Shown here: positions 56,363 to 63,107 of the stretch, piece after piece
Numbering within the stretch: position 1 is the first letter of the stretch
How the letters are laid out: each line of letters begins with the position of its first letter
Origin: a virus
IMG/VR virus record: IMGVR_UViG_3300028920_002946
Span: 118,678 to 182,677 of that record
DNA length: 64,000 nt
Reading direction: 5' to 3' (one strand)
Translations under genes and position numbers: made by a program
The notes under the pieces: generated by a model
Told to the model about the DNA's origin: nothing
What the model saw: only the letters and a program-made list of their open reading frames with translations
The model's database searches: none

Positions 56363-56872
56363 ATGCAGGCCAGGACTGCCGCTGCCGTTGTGCGCGCAAT
56401 GGACTCGATAGCCTCATCACTCGAGAAAAAGGGACTCCTCAGGGAAGCCGAGGAACTCGATGCGGCGACCAACGCCGTCCAGCGACACGCGACCGACCCA
56501 AGCCAGAACTCGTTCACTTACGACACGTTGCAGCAATATCCCGACTTGATGAAGGCGATCCCTGGTGAGATTCTGTCGGTCATGAAGGCAATGAAAGATT
56601 CAAGCCTATGGTGGCGCGATGACGGTGCCTCCGTTACATTCGACCAATACACATTGGATTCCTCACAGATCAAGACGCTTGCAGCCGCCGGATCCCTCGT
56701 CAAGATATTTCCGGAAGAACACGATAAGTACGGGGATGGGTATCCCGTGCACGACGGATACACAGCGGAATTCAATGTCAAAAGAACGCCACAATTTGAA
56801 CAAGCAGGCACCGCCGCGCTCCAAGATCTCCTCAGGAAAAAGGAATACAAGGAGTTCGACCCGGCCATATAG
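56363..56872 (+). CDS. Unknown protein with N-terminal helical motif shared with 49059-49556
   Basis: 169 aa, AAGGGG upstream. AMDSIASSLEKKGLLREAEE then LDAATNAVQ parallels the start of the 49059 protein; the rest differs. Function unknown. Confidence 0.55.
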   Translation: MQARTAAAVVRAMDSIASSLEKKGLLREAEELDAATNAVQRHATDPSQNSFTYDTLQQYPDLMKAIPGEILSVMKAMKDSSLWWRDDGASVTFDQYTLDSSQIKTLAAAGSLVKIFPEEHDKYGDGYPVHDGYTAEFNVKRTPQFEQAGTAALQDLLRKKEYKEFDPAI

Positions 56873-56881
56873 GTGACAGCA

Positions 56882-57229
56882 ATGGACGATGCCAATAAAG
56901 TAGTGCAAGCATACCTCGCCGGGAAGTCAAAGGAAGCGATGGACTTCTCGTCCATCGCGCCGCTGCTCAAGTCCGAGAAGAAAATGGACGACCGCGAGAT
57001 AGCGCGCGCCCTACGGCTCGCCATAGCCGCGGAACACGACGCGGCCCACCTGTACGAACTCATCGCGGACAGTTGCGAGAACAAGGTTGTCCGCGAACTG
57101 CTTCAGGACATCGCCAACGAGGAAAAGGTCCATGTCGGGGAGCTCCAATGGCTCCTCTCCCACATCGACAGGGACAACGGAAGGCTTCTCCAAGAGGGCG
57201 TGGAGGAGGCGCAGGAAATAGCAGAGTAG
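56882..57229 (+). CDS. Ferritin-like four-helix protein (putative)
   Basis: 115 aa from ATG 56882. AIAAEHDAAHLYELIAD and IANEEKVHVGELQWLL give Glu/His positions like a ferritin-like or encapsulin-cargo diiron site. Iron handling is an inference. Confidence 0.55.
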   Translation: MDDANKVVQAYLAGKSKEAMDFSSIAPLLKSEKKMDDREIARALRLAIAAEHDAAHLYELIADSCENKVVRELLQDIANEEKVHVGELQWLLSHIDRDNGRLLQEGVEEAQEIAE

Positions 57230-57288
57230 CACATCCCACATCCAGCATCGACACGATCAATAACGACAACGGCAAACAGGGGAGAGCA

Positions 57289-57543
57289 ATGATGAGGGTC
57301 GTCATTGCCTTGGTTGCGCTCGTGTTCTTTTCATGCGCGCCGAGGTTCACGGTCTACCTCCACAGGGAGGACAAGATGAACACGGACGGCATCGTCGTCC
57401 TGTCCATCGACACGCTTGAGGGGGTGCACAAAGGCAAGAGGGTGGTGTACGTCATTAGAAGGGATCTCGGCAGCATCGGGAGCGCGGTCTACGGCGCGAG
57501 GCAGAGAAAAATACAGCCAGAGGTTGACAGTCTCTCGAGATGA
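57289..57543 (+). CDS. Small lipoprotein
   Basis: 84 aa. Signal MMRVVIALVALVFFSCAPRF with lipobox FFSC. Could be an outer-membrane spanin (Rz1-like) or surface lipoprotein, but it is not near the amidase. Its 3' end contains the leader 3 promoter's -35. Confidence 0.55.
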   Translation: MMRVVIALVALVFFSCAPRFTVYLHREDKMNTDGIVVLSIDTLEGVHKGKRVVYVIRRDLGSIGSAVYGARQRKIQPEVDSLSR

Positions 57544-57552
57544 GGGTATATT
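57524..57552 (+). promoter_or_regulatory. Sigma70 promoter TTGACA-17-TATATT, tRNA leader 3
   Basis: TTGACA (57524-57529), 17-bp spacer, TATATT (57547-57552). It lies at the end of the lipoprotein gene. Confidence 0.82.
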
Positions 57553-57574
57553 TGGTTGCACAAGGAGTGATGTA

Positions 57575-57655
57575 ATGGTCTACACGGCGAACAACCCAAA
57601 CCCCGTCCAGCAACCGCGGAACCGCGTTCCGTCGGGGTTGGTGGTATTGCCGTAA
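57575..57655 (+). CDS. tRNA-operon leader peptide 3 (26 aa)
   Basis: AAGGAG, then ATG 57575 to TAA 57653. Codons 57590-57616 encode NNPNPVQQP with AAC, CCA, CCC, CAG, CAA and CCG; TTG occurs at 57638 and 57647. tRNAs downstream to 60822 are Asn GTT, Pro TGG, Gln CTG, Gln TTG, Pro CGG, a Leu(TAA)-like one and Pro GGG, each with a matching or wobble codon here. Val and Arg codons present are served by block 2. Confidence 0.8.
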   Translation: MVYTANNPNPVQQPRNRVPSGLVVLP

Positions 57656-57682
57656 GATCAGGCACCAAAAATACCAAAGCCC
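57634..57682 (+). promoter_or_regulatory. Antiterminator pairing, leader 3
   Basis: TGGTATT (57642-57648) pairs with AATACCA (57670-57676); with a two-base bulge, TT and GGG at 57634-57639 can also pair with AA (57677-57678) and CCC (57680-57682), one mismatch between. Weaker than in leaders 1 and 2 but in the same arrangement, running into the terminator's 5' arm. Confidence 0.6.
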
Positions 57683-57711
57683 CGGCGGACGAAAGTTCTC
57701 CGGGGCTTTTT
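57678..57711 (+). terminator. Intrinsic terminator, tRNA leader 3
   Basis: Outer 8-bp stem (57678-57685 with 57700-57707), inner GGAC/GTTC stem with a GAAA loop, then TTTTT. Followed by the nuclease gene and tRNA-Asn. Confidence 0.88.
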
Positions 57712-57735
57712 CGTTTGGTTCACCTAGGAAAAGAG

Positions 57736-58140
57736 ATGAACACGAAGGATATAGGCGAACGATCCGAGGCACAAGTATTGGCCACCCTCTTAAAAGGGGG
57801 TAAGACAGTACTGAAACCATTCGGAGATAACCAAAGGTACGACCTCGTGGTCGACGAGGATGGAGAATTCCTGAGAGTTCAGTGTAAGACAGGAGTATTG
57901 AAAAAGGGATCAATATACTTCCCGACTTGCAGTAGTTACGGACACCGAGGAAGAGGGAAGAAAGGCTATAAGAGAGAAGCAGACATCTTTGCCGTCTATT
58001 GTCCTGCTACTGACAAGGTCTACATTATCCCTGTCGAAGAAGCACCCGAAAGGCAGTGTTACCTACGGGTAGAGAAAACGAAGAACTCTCAAGACAAAAG
58101 AATTCGATGGGCCGAGAAATACGAATACACGGGTGCGTAG
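57736..58140 (+). CDS. PD-(D/E)XK homing-type endonuclease
   Basis: 134 aa from ATG 57736 (AGGA upstream). IGERSEAQVLATLLKGG, YDLVVDEDGEFLRVQCKTG (acidic residues and QxK), then ADIFAVYCPATDKVYIIPVE: the layout of the I-Ssp6803I-type PD-(D/E)XK family. AT-richer than neighbours, suggesting recent arrival. Its TAG stop lies in tRNA-Asn, a usual homing neighbourhood. Confidence 0.7.
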   Translation: MNTKDIGERSEAQVLATLLKGGKTVLKPFGDNQRYDLVVDEDGEFLRVQCKTGVLKKGSIYFPTCSSYGHRGRGKKGYKREADIFAVYCPATDKVYIIPVEEAPERQCYLRVEKTKNSQDKRIRWAEKYEYTGA

Positions 58141-58205
58141 CTCAATGGTAGAGCAAGTGGCTGTTAACCACTGGGTTGGGGGTTCAAGTCCCTCCGTGCC
58201 CGCCA
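58131..58205 (+). tRNA. tRNA-Asn(GTT)
   Basis: Stem AGTGG/CCACT, loop CTGTTAA. CCA encoded. 5' 10 nt overlap the nuclease CDS. First tRNA of block 3; AAC occurs four times in leader 3. Confidence 0.92.
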
Positions 58206-58281
58206 AATTCAGACCGGTCGCAAATGGCTCATGAATGGCTCAAACGGCTCATGTTATGAGAGATTGACCGGTGAGAAGTTC

Positions 58282-58704
58282 GTGACGACCGCAATCTACC
58301 CGAACAGGGAGAGGGACAGGCGCGAACTGGAGCGGCTGTCCGACCTCAAGGAGGGCGGCGACGCCTCGATGCTCTTTCACAGCAGGAACGGTACGCTTCT
58401 GGCCCGGGGGTACGCCCGGGTGGTGTACGGAGACCACGGCCCCTACGTCGAGATGTTCAGGGATCAGGTGGAGTGGGCGGCGTGGGAACTCGAACGGTCG
58501 GACATCGGATACTACAACAAGTGGTGGACGAAGGACGGGACCCGCGTCATGCTGTACGAACAGAGGAAGACGGTTGCCGACCTGCCCAACCCGCCCGCCG
58601 GCAAGCGGTCGCACAGGGGGAACAGGAAGGAAGGATACGCTGACTACCGGATAGGAAGACTGTATTTGGATCCTTACGAGGTGGTCATGAAACACGGAGT
58701 GTAG
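58282..58704 (+). CDS. Conserved phage protein of unknown function, 140 aa
   Basis: GTG 58282 preferred (GGTGAG 6 nt upstream); ATG 58231 is in frame but its N-terminus looks random. AIYPNRERDRRELERL, LLARGYARVVYGDHGPYVE and RIGRLYLDPYEVV look conserved from memory. Stop TAG lies inside tRNA-Pro(TGG). Confidence 0.6.
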   Translation: MTTAIYPNRERDRRELERLSDLKEGGDASMLFHSRNGTLLARGYARVVYGDHGPYVEMFRDQVEWAAWELERSDIGYYNKWWTKDGTRVMLYEQRKTVADLPNPPAGKRSHRGNRKEGYADYRIGRLYLDPYEVVMKHGV

Positions 58705-58772
58705 CGAAGCCTGGTTATCGCACAAGCTTTGGGAGCTTGGGATCGTCCGTTCAAATCGGACCGCTCCGACCA
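58695..58772 (+). tRNA. tRNA-Pro(TGG)
   Basis: Stem CAAGC/GCTTG, loop TTTGGGA. Reads CCA, CCG; CCA in leader 3. 10-nt overlap with the preceding CDS. Confidence 0.9.
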
Positions 58773-58779
58773 GATTTGA

Positions 58780-58855
58780 TGGGGCGTGGCTCAGTTGGTA
58801 GAGCGGCTGACTCTGGATCAGCAGGTCGGAGGTTCGAGCCCTCCCGTCCCAGCCA
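58780..58855 (+). tRNA. tRNA-Gln(CTG)
   Basis: Stem GCTGA/TCAGC, loop CTCTGGA. Matches CAG in leader 3. CCA encoded. Confidence 0.92.
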
Positions 58856-58934
58856 GTTTCACCCCCCGGGGTGCGGCCTGTAGCGGGCCGCGCGGCCACA
58901 CGGCGGAAATCAGGCTCCGCCACGGGAGACCAAT
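58856..58934 (+). other. GC-rich spacer with two hairpins between tRNA-Gln genes
   Basis: 79 nt without a gene; GCGGCC/GGGCCGC and GGCGGA/TCCGCC stems, then ACCA-like end. No cloverleaf. May be a decayed tRNA or a processing spacer. Confidence 0.3.
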
Positions 58935-59009
58935 TGGGGTGTAGCTCAGTGGTAGAGCGGCGGCCTTTGGAGCCGCGCGTCGGGCGTTCGAACCGCCCCA
59001 CCCCAGCCA
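58935..59009 (+). tRNA. tRNA-Gln(TTG)
   Basis: Stem GCGGC/GCCGC, loop CTTTGGA. Matches CAA in leader 3. CCA encoded. Confidence 0.92.
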
Positions 59010-59020
59010 TGGAGGAAGTA

Positions 59021-59278
59021 GTGTCAAAGAAAATAGGCAAGGACTCAACGATTGAAGAGGCGATAGCCTATGCCTTTGATCTTGACGGTAGGATGAAGTG
59101 CACGGACTTCAACGGTGTCGCCCACATCATCCATCTGGACGGGTCGACGTTCACGATCAAAAACGCGATCATCAAGAGGTACGGGAGGTTCGTGGTTGTC
59201 TATGCGGAGCACCAGCACCCGATGGTGTGGTTCAAAGACGACCTGTACCGATTCGGATTGACGAAGTACGGAGTGTAG
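59021..59278 (+). CDS. Small protein, 85 aa
   Basis: GTG 59021 with GGAGG (59011-59015) immediately after the tRNA. Beta-rich with HIIHLDGSTFTIKNAII and VVVYAEHQHPMVWF. Stop TAG in tRNA-Pro(CGG). Function unknown. Confidence 0.55.
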   Translation: MSKKIGKDSTIEEAIAYAFDLDGRMKCTDFNGVAHIIHLDGSTFTIKNAIIKRYGRFVVVYAEHQHPMVWFKDDLYRFGLTKYGV

Positions 59279-59345
59279 CTCAGTCTGGTGGAGCGCTGCG
59301 TTCGGGACGCAGAGGTCGCCGGTTCAAATCCGGCCACTCCGACCA
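59269..59345 (+). tRNA. tRNA-Pro(CGG)
   Basis: Stem CTGCG/CGCAG, loop TTCGGGA. CCG in leader 3. Overlapped by the preceding CDS stop. Confidence 0.9.
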
Positions 59346-59373
59346 ATCTTTCACCTGTTTACGATCTTGCGAA

Positions 59374-59450
59374 CGGGAAAGCCCAGTCTGGTCAGAGCAC
59401 TACGTTTAAGGCGTAGGGGGTCGTCAGTTCGAATCTGGCCTACCCGACCA
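59374..59450 (+). tRNA. tRNA-like, anticodon TAA (Leu) on a Pro-like body
   Basis: Anticodon stem CTACG/CGTAG, loop TTTAAGG. Acceptor stem has mismatches (CGGGAAA vs CTACCCG) and the D stem is imperfect; no long variable arm as Leu tRNAs have. T arm intact, CCA encoded. Likely derived from the adjacent Pro tRNA; a Leu or degenerate tRNA. Confidence 0.5.
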
Positions 59451-59490
59451 ACTCATGTTGTCCTTTGACAACACTTTCTGTTCAAACAAC

Positions 59491-59519
59491 TTGTAATAAG
59501 TTCCGTTAGGGACTATATT
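59491..59519 (+). promoter_or_regulatory. Sigma70-type promoter TTGTAA-17-TATATT
   Basis: -35 TTGTAA (59491-59496), -10 TATATT (59514-59519). Drives the 59582 lipoprotein gene. Confidence 0.65.
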
Positions 59520-59581
59520 AAGTGGGTAATGATGCGATGCTTATGCACTTCATTCTGTACAAATACTCAAAGGAGAGGGTC

Positions 59582-60145
59582 ATGCATTACCCAACTGTTT
59601 TTGCTGTGTTCTTTCTGCTGCTGGTTGCATGCAATAACAACGATGTGGTGCTCCCGGAAAACTGCACTGAACCAAACGTTGTCGCAGCCTTAGGAACAGG
59701 GTGTAATTCAAGTGCTTCGGAGCTCACGCTTGATTTGGTAGATTCAGCAGAATACTGTGACGCTGAACGTTTGAGATGGACATACGACCAAAACACGTGC
59801 GTGTTACGCTTAGTACACAGCCGCAGCATTCTCAACTGTGCCACCAAGCTTGATGTACGTGCGCGAATTAACAGAGACACAATATTCGTCACCGAATACG
59901 ATGTCCGTTTAGATGATTTACCAAATATTGTAGCCGCTTGTTGTCTGTGCCCGTTTGATACCTACGTAGAAGTGGCAGATGCCCCGTCAGAGGAAATAAT
60001 AGTCGTCCTCTACAGACAACTTTGTATTGGTGCTGGGGAATATAGGGATACCCTCGTGACGCGCACACCACTCGACATTGACACCTCCCCGTCACCATTC
60101 TGTAATGGCTATGTTATACTACAATTAAGGGAAGCGGATGGGTAG
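59582..60145 (+). CDS. Cys-rich lipoprotein, AT-rich island
   Basis: 187 aa, AAGGAG upstream of ATG 59582. Signal MHYPTVFAVFFLLLVAC with lipobox LVAC; many Cys after. Markedly lower GC than the rest of the window, pointing to transfer. Probably anchored on a membrane surface. Function unknown. Confidence 0.6.
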   Translation: MHYPTVFAVFFLLLVACNNNDVVLPENCTEPNVVAALGTGCNSSASELTLDLVDSAEYCDAERLRWTYDQNTCVLRLVHSRSILNCATKLDVRARINRDTIFVTEYDVRLDDLPNIVAACCLCPFDTYVEVADAPSEEIIVVLYRQLCIGAGEYRDTLVTRTPLDIDTSPSPFCNGYVILQLREADG

Positions 60146-60232
60146 CAGTTGGCAGATATGATCAAGGAATCTCAAAGCGTAAGGCAAATGGTAACGGAAA
60201 ATCATCGAGATTCTTGAAGAAAGAAGATAAAG

Positions 60233-60667
60233 ATGCCTTGTGCGACACATCTACAGATGGTAGATGAAAACTCGTGTTCATACACGAGCACAATTTATGA
60301 CCTCAAGCACTACATAGAAACTGTCGGTTTCAAGGTGGACCTTCATGCAGCCATTGGGTGTAGGTCTAAACCGTTTGACAGTACTTCTAAAAAGTATGTC
60401 AGTGGAAGGACCTATTACGATCACGATGAGCCATTCCAACGTTTGGTACAAATAGACGAGCCCTGCGTTATATGCGCTGTTATGACGATTGCGCATGAAG
60501 GGGGACACGCACTCCATTATGTGCAAAGCAACAAAGAAAACCAACCTCCTTGTGAGGAAAGAGAACGTAGAGCGTACAGATTGGGGTGGAAGATACTTAA
60601 GGCACTCTCAGTAAGTTTCATTACGAGAGAAATGTGGAAGGAACACCACGAATTGTTAGTCGGGTAG
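60233..60667 (+). CDS. HExxH zinc metalloprotein
   Basis: 144 aa. IAHEGGHALHYVQ has HExxH, typical of zinc metallopeptidases; downstream acidic ERERRAYRLGW may provide the third ligand. AT-rich island. The TAG stop lies in the following degenerate tRNA. Confidence 0.6.
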   Translation: MPCATHLQMVDENSCSYTSTIYDLKHYIETVGFKVDLHAAIGCRSKPFDSTSKKYVSGRTYYDHDEPFQRLVQIDEPCVICAVMTIAHEGGHALHYVQSNKENQPPCEERERRAYRLGWKILKALSVSFITREMWKEHHELLVG

Positions 60668-60740
60668 TAGCTTAGCTTGGTAGAGCATTTGACTTTGGGA
60701 GCCAGAGATTTCGTCCGTTCAAATCCGGCCACTCCGACCA
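60661..60740 (+). pseudogene. Degenerate/chimeric tRNA-Pro(TGG)
   Basis: Loop TTTGGGA keeps a Pro anticodon, but the acceptor and T stems are mismatched and length is 80 nt. The 5' T-arm resembles tRNA-Pro(TGG) at 58695 and the 3' end is identical to tRNA-Pro(CGG) at 59269, so a recombinant is likely. Confidence 0.6.
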
Positions 60741-60745
60741 AATTT

Positions 60746-60822
60746 CGGGGCGTAGCGCAGCCTGGTAGCGCACGTGAATGGGGTTCACGTGGTCGCTGGT
60801 TCAAATCCAGTCGCCCCGACCA
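60746..60822 (+). tRNA. tRNA-Pro(GGG)
   Basis: Stem CGTGA/TCACG, loop ATGGGGT. CCC in leader 3. CCA encoded. Last of block 3. Confidence 0.88.
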
Positions 60823-60840
60823 ATTCACCGGAGGCATGAG

Positions 60841-61107
60841 ATGGTCTGGTACGTCTACATGCTCAGGTGCTCCAAGGGCGCCCTCTACACGGGCATCACG
60901 ACCAACGTCGAGGTGCGCCTCCAGACCCACAACTCGGGGCGCGGCTCGAAGGCCCTCAAAGCCCTCGGCCTGCCCGCGCGTCTCGCCTATTTGGAGAAAC
61001 GACCTTCCAAGTCGGACGCACTCAAACGCGAGGCGGCCTTGAAAAAGTTACCGAAATCGGAAAAGGAGACCCTCTCCGCCAATTTCCGAAGGTCCGCTTC
61101 GTTTTGA
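60841..61107 (+). CDS. GIY-YIG nuclease (YhbQ-like)
   Basis: 88 aa from ATG 60841 (GGAGG upstream). WYVYMLRCSKGALYTGITTN and RLQTHNSGRGSKA carry the GIY-YIG pattern (YVY...YTG, Arg, His). Either a repair-type or homing-like nuclease. After the tRNA block. Confidence 0.75.
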   Translation: MVWYVYMLRCSKGALYTGITTNVEVRLQTHNSGRGSKALKALGLPARLAYLEKRPSKSDALKREAALKKLPKSEKETLSANFRRSASF

Positions 61108-61161
61108 ATAATCTCTGCATACACAGCCCCCAATGTAAGTTATCGCGAGGGGTTGGATAAG

Positions 61162-61503
61162 GTGAAATACTACATGCCTGTCTTGTTCTTCGTCGCCGTG
61201 GGGTTGTGGCTGTCCTGCGGCTCGTCCATCAAGAGTAGCGTAAACATACAGAAATCAATCATCCCCGCCGCCGAGGCGGCGATGTACACCCCGAGCCGGG
61301 AACCCGAACCCCGAATCGAACCCTCCGTGTTTACCGACACCGGCGGCATCTCAATCAACCGCAGGGAGAAACGCGCACCCCATGCCGGACTCCCGCCGAA
61401 ACCCCTGATCGAGTGCCGCAGCATCCTCGACACCGTCTCCGTCCTCAACAGGGCCTCCTATGTCCTGATAAAGGAGACGAAAGAGGAACTTTCGGAGCCG
61501 TAA
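61162..61503 (+). CDS. Lipoprotein, 113 aa
   Basis: GTG 61162 preferred over TTG 61153. Signal MPVLFFVAVGLWLSCGSS with lipobox LWLSC. Pro/Glu-rich mature part, typical of an extended envelope protein. Function unknown. Confidence 0.55.
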   Translation: MKYYMPVLFFVAVGLWLSCGSSIKSSVNIQKSIIPAAEAAMYTPSREPEPRIEPSVFTDTGGISINRREKRAPHAGLPPKPLIECRSILDTVSVLNRASYVLIKETKEELSEP

Positions 61504-61505
61504 GT

Positions 61506-61534
61506 TTACGGCATCGGTTCTCCCAAAGTATATT
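61506..61534 (+). promoter_or_regulatory. Sigma70-type promoter TTACGG-17-TATATT
   Basis: -35 TTACGG (61506-61511; TTTACG with 18-bp spacing also possible), -10 TATATT (61529-61534), upstream of gene 61564. Confidence 0.6.
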
Positions 61535-61563
61535 ATGATGTCACCCCTCCAAGGGATTCCGTC

Positions 61564-62187
61564 ATGGACTTGAAGGAAGCCTCCCTGGTTATGTGCCACC
61601 TTCTCATGCACGAGAAGGATGTCAAGGACGCACGCGAGGCCGCCGAAAAAGACTCGCCGGACAGCACCTTGGATCCCGACACCGAGGCCGAATTCGAGGA
61701 GAGGCTGCGCGAGGCCACAGCGGGCATCGCCGAATTCGGAAACCGCCTCGCCGCCATCCCCGCCTTTTTCGATGTCATGGAGTCGTGGCTCGTCACGGTC
61801 GTCGGCAGGCAGGGCGTGTCCGAGGAAACCATGAACGAGGCCGTGGAAACCAACGATCGGGACACCATGATAGAGCGCACCGGCGCCTTGGCCGCGTCCG
61901 TCCGCGACTATCTCAGATCCCAGGGATTCATCATACGAGACATGGGGGCTGGCGAGGACGGGTGGGACATGTGCGTCAGATGCGCCGAGAAGAAGTCCCG
62001 CACCCTCTGCTTCGACCTTCACCAACGGTTCGCGGACGCCATCAGGTTGAAGCTGATGCACGTTTCAAGGAGATTCGGCGGCCACTATCTGCCGGGCATC
62101 TACACATGGCGCGACGCCCAAAGGCTCCTCAAGGGGTTCGGCGACGGCCGCAACGGTCAGGAGGAAGCGGATGATCGAGGATCGTGA
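61564..62187 (+). CDS. Unknown protein, 207 aa
   Basis: ATG 61564 with AAGGGA upstream. N-terminal half acidic/helical; C-terminal half has CVRC and basic residues. First gene of a small operon coupled by overlaps. No family recognised. Confidence 0.6.
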   Translation: MDLKEASLVMCHLLMHEKDVKDAREAAEKDSPDSTLDPDTEAEFEERLREATAGIAEFGNRLAAIPAFFDVMESWLVTVVGRQGVSEETMNEAVETNDRDTMIERTGALAASVRDYLRSQGFIIRDMGAGEDGWDMCVRCAEKKSRTLCFDLHQRFADAIRLKLMHVSRRFGGHYLPGIYTWRDAQRLLKGFGDGRNGQEEADDRGS

Positions 62188-62386
62188 CCTGGACATAATA
62201 TCGACCATGTCGGACATCATATCGGCGGTGACTGACGCCGCCCGGGAGGGGGTCGTCGACCGAGTCGTCGCCACCCAGCATGTGTCGATGTACTTGAAGG
62301 AAGCGGCGAAGTGCATTGATCGGGGGGCGGCCGGCGGCGAGAAAACTCGCAAGGGGGTGCCGGATGGATCAGACTCCGCAGGATGA
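62171..62386 (+). CDS. Small protein, 71 aa
   Basis: CAGGAGGAAG before ATG 62171; overlaps both neighbours. Acidic/helical N-terminus. Unknown. Confidence 0.6.
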   Translation: MIEDRDLDIISTMSDIISAVTDAAREGVVDRVVATQHVSMYLKEAAKCIDRGAAGGEKTRKGVPDGSDSAG

Positions 62387-62783
62387 GGGTGCGACTCTTG
62401 AGGAGGAGGCGCTGGAGCACGCGCTGACCACGTCGAGCTTCCTCATGTGCATGGCGTTTATAGAGAAGATAGTTCGGGGCGAACGGCCGAAGGATCCAAC
62501 GAAGAGGACCTTGAAGATATGGCTGCCAGAGGGCAAAACATCGCTCGGGATGAAGATAGCCGAGAACAACGAGGAGGCGCTCCTCTTGGTGAGGGATTCG
62601 GACGAGGCGGGCGAACTCGGCGGGAGGAAGAACAGAGTGCACGCGGCAGACTCGGAGGGGTTGAAGAACAGGAAATGCCTCGTCGCCATCGTGGACGACG
62701 CCAGCCAGATAACCGAAACGAGGATGGCGAAGATTATGAAGGCTCTCGAGTCGTGCCAGCCCGTGTACATCCTCATAGGGTGA
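62364..62783 (+). CDS. Unknown protein, 139 aa
   Basis: ATG 62364 (AAGGGGG upstream). Alternating hydrophobic strands (KCLVAIVDDASQI, CQPVYILIG) in the C-terminal half. Overlaps the next start (GTGA). Confidence 0.55.
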   Translation: MDQTPQDEGATLEEEALEHALTTSSFLMCMAFIEKIVRGERPKDPTKRTLKIWLPEGKTSLGMKIAENNEEALLLVRDSDEAGELGGRKNRVHAADSEGLKNRKCLVAIVDDASQITETRMAKIMKALESCQPVYILIG

Positions 62784-63004
62784 GTCCAAGCCCGGTTAGG
62801 CTGTTCGTGCAAGCGATACCTCGAGAGTTTCCGGGGGCGAAAGCCCTGCGCCGCAAGTCGGCCGACGAGAACGTCATCATCGTGAGCGGCGTGGAGGACG
62901 GGGAGAAATTCGACAGGTTCATCGAGAACAGGCTCATTCTACCCCTGCTACAGACAGGGAAGGAGCCCCCCACGGTGGTGGTTGAAGGGGACAAAACCAT
63001 ATGA
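62780..63004 (+). CDS. Small basic protein, 74 aa
   Basis: GTG 62780 overlapping the prior stop. Basic N-terminus and a strand-like ENVIIVSGVEDGEKF. Unknown. Confidence 0.55.
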   Translation: MSPSPVRLFVQAIPREFPGAKALRRKSADENVIIVSGVEDGEKFDRFIENRLILPLLQTGKEPPTVVVEGDKTI

Positions 63005-63107
63005 CGTAAGTGTCCGGGTTCACGTAAGTACGGGTGTTCAAGCCCCCCTGATTTCCTTGGTGCGTTGCCGTGCGTCAGCCGTTCAACAACAAACCAAGGA
63101 GACAAGG

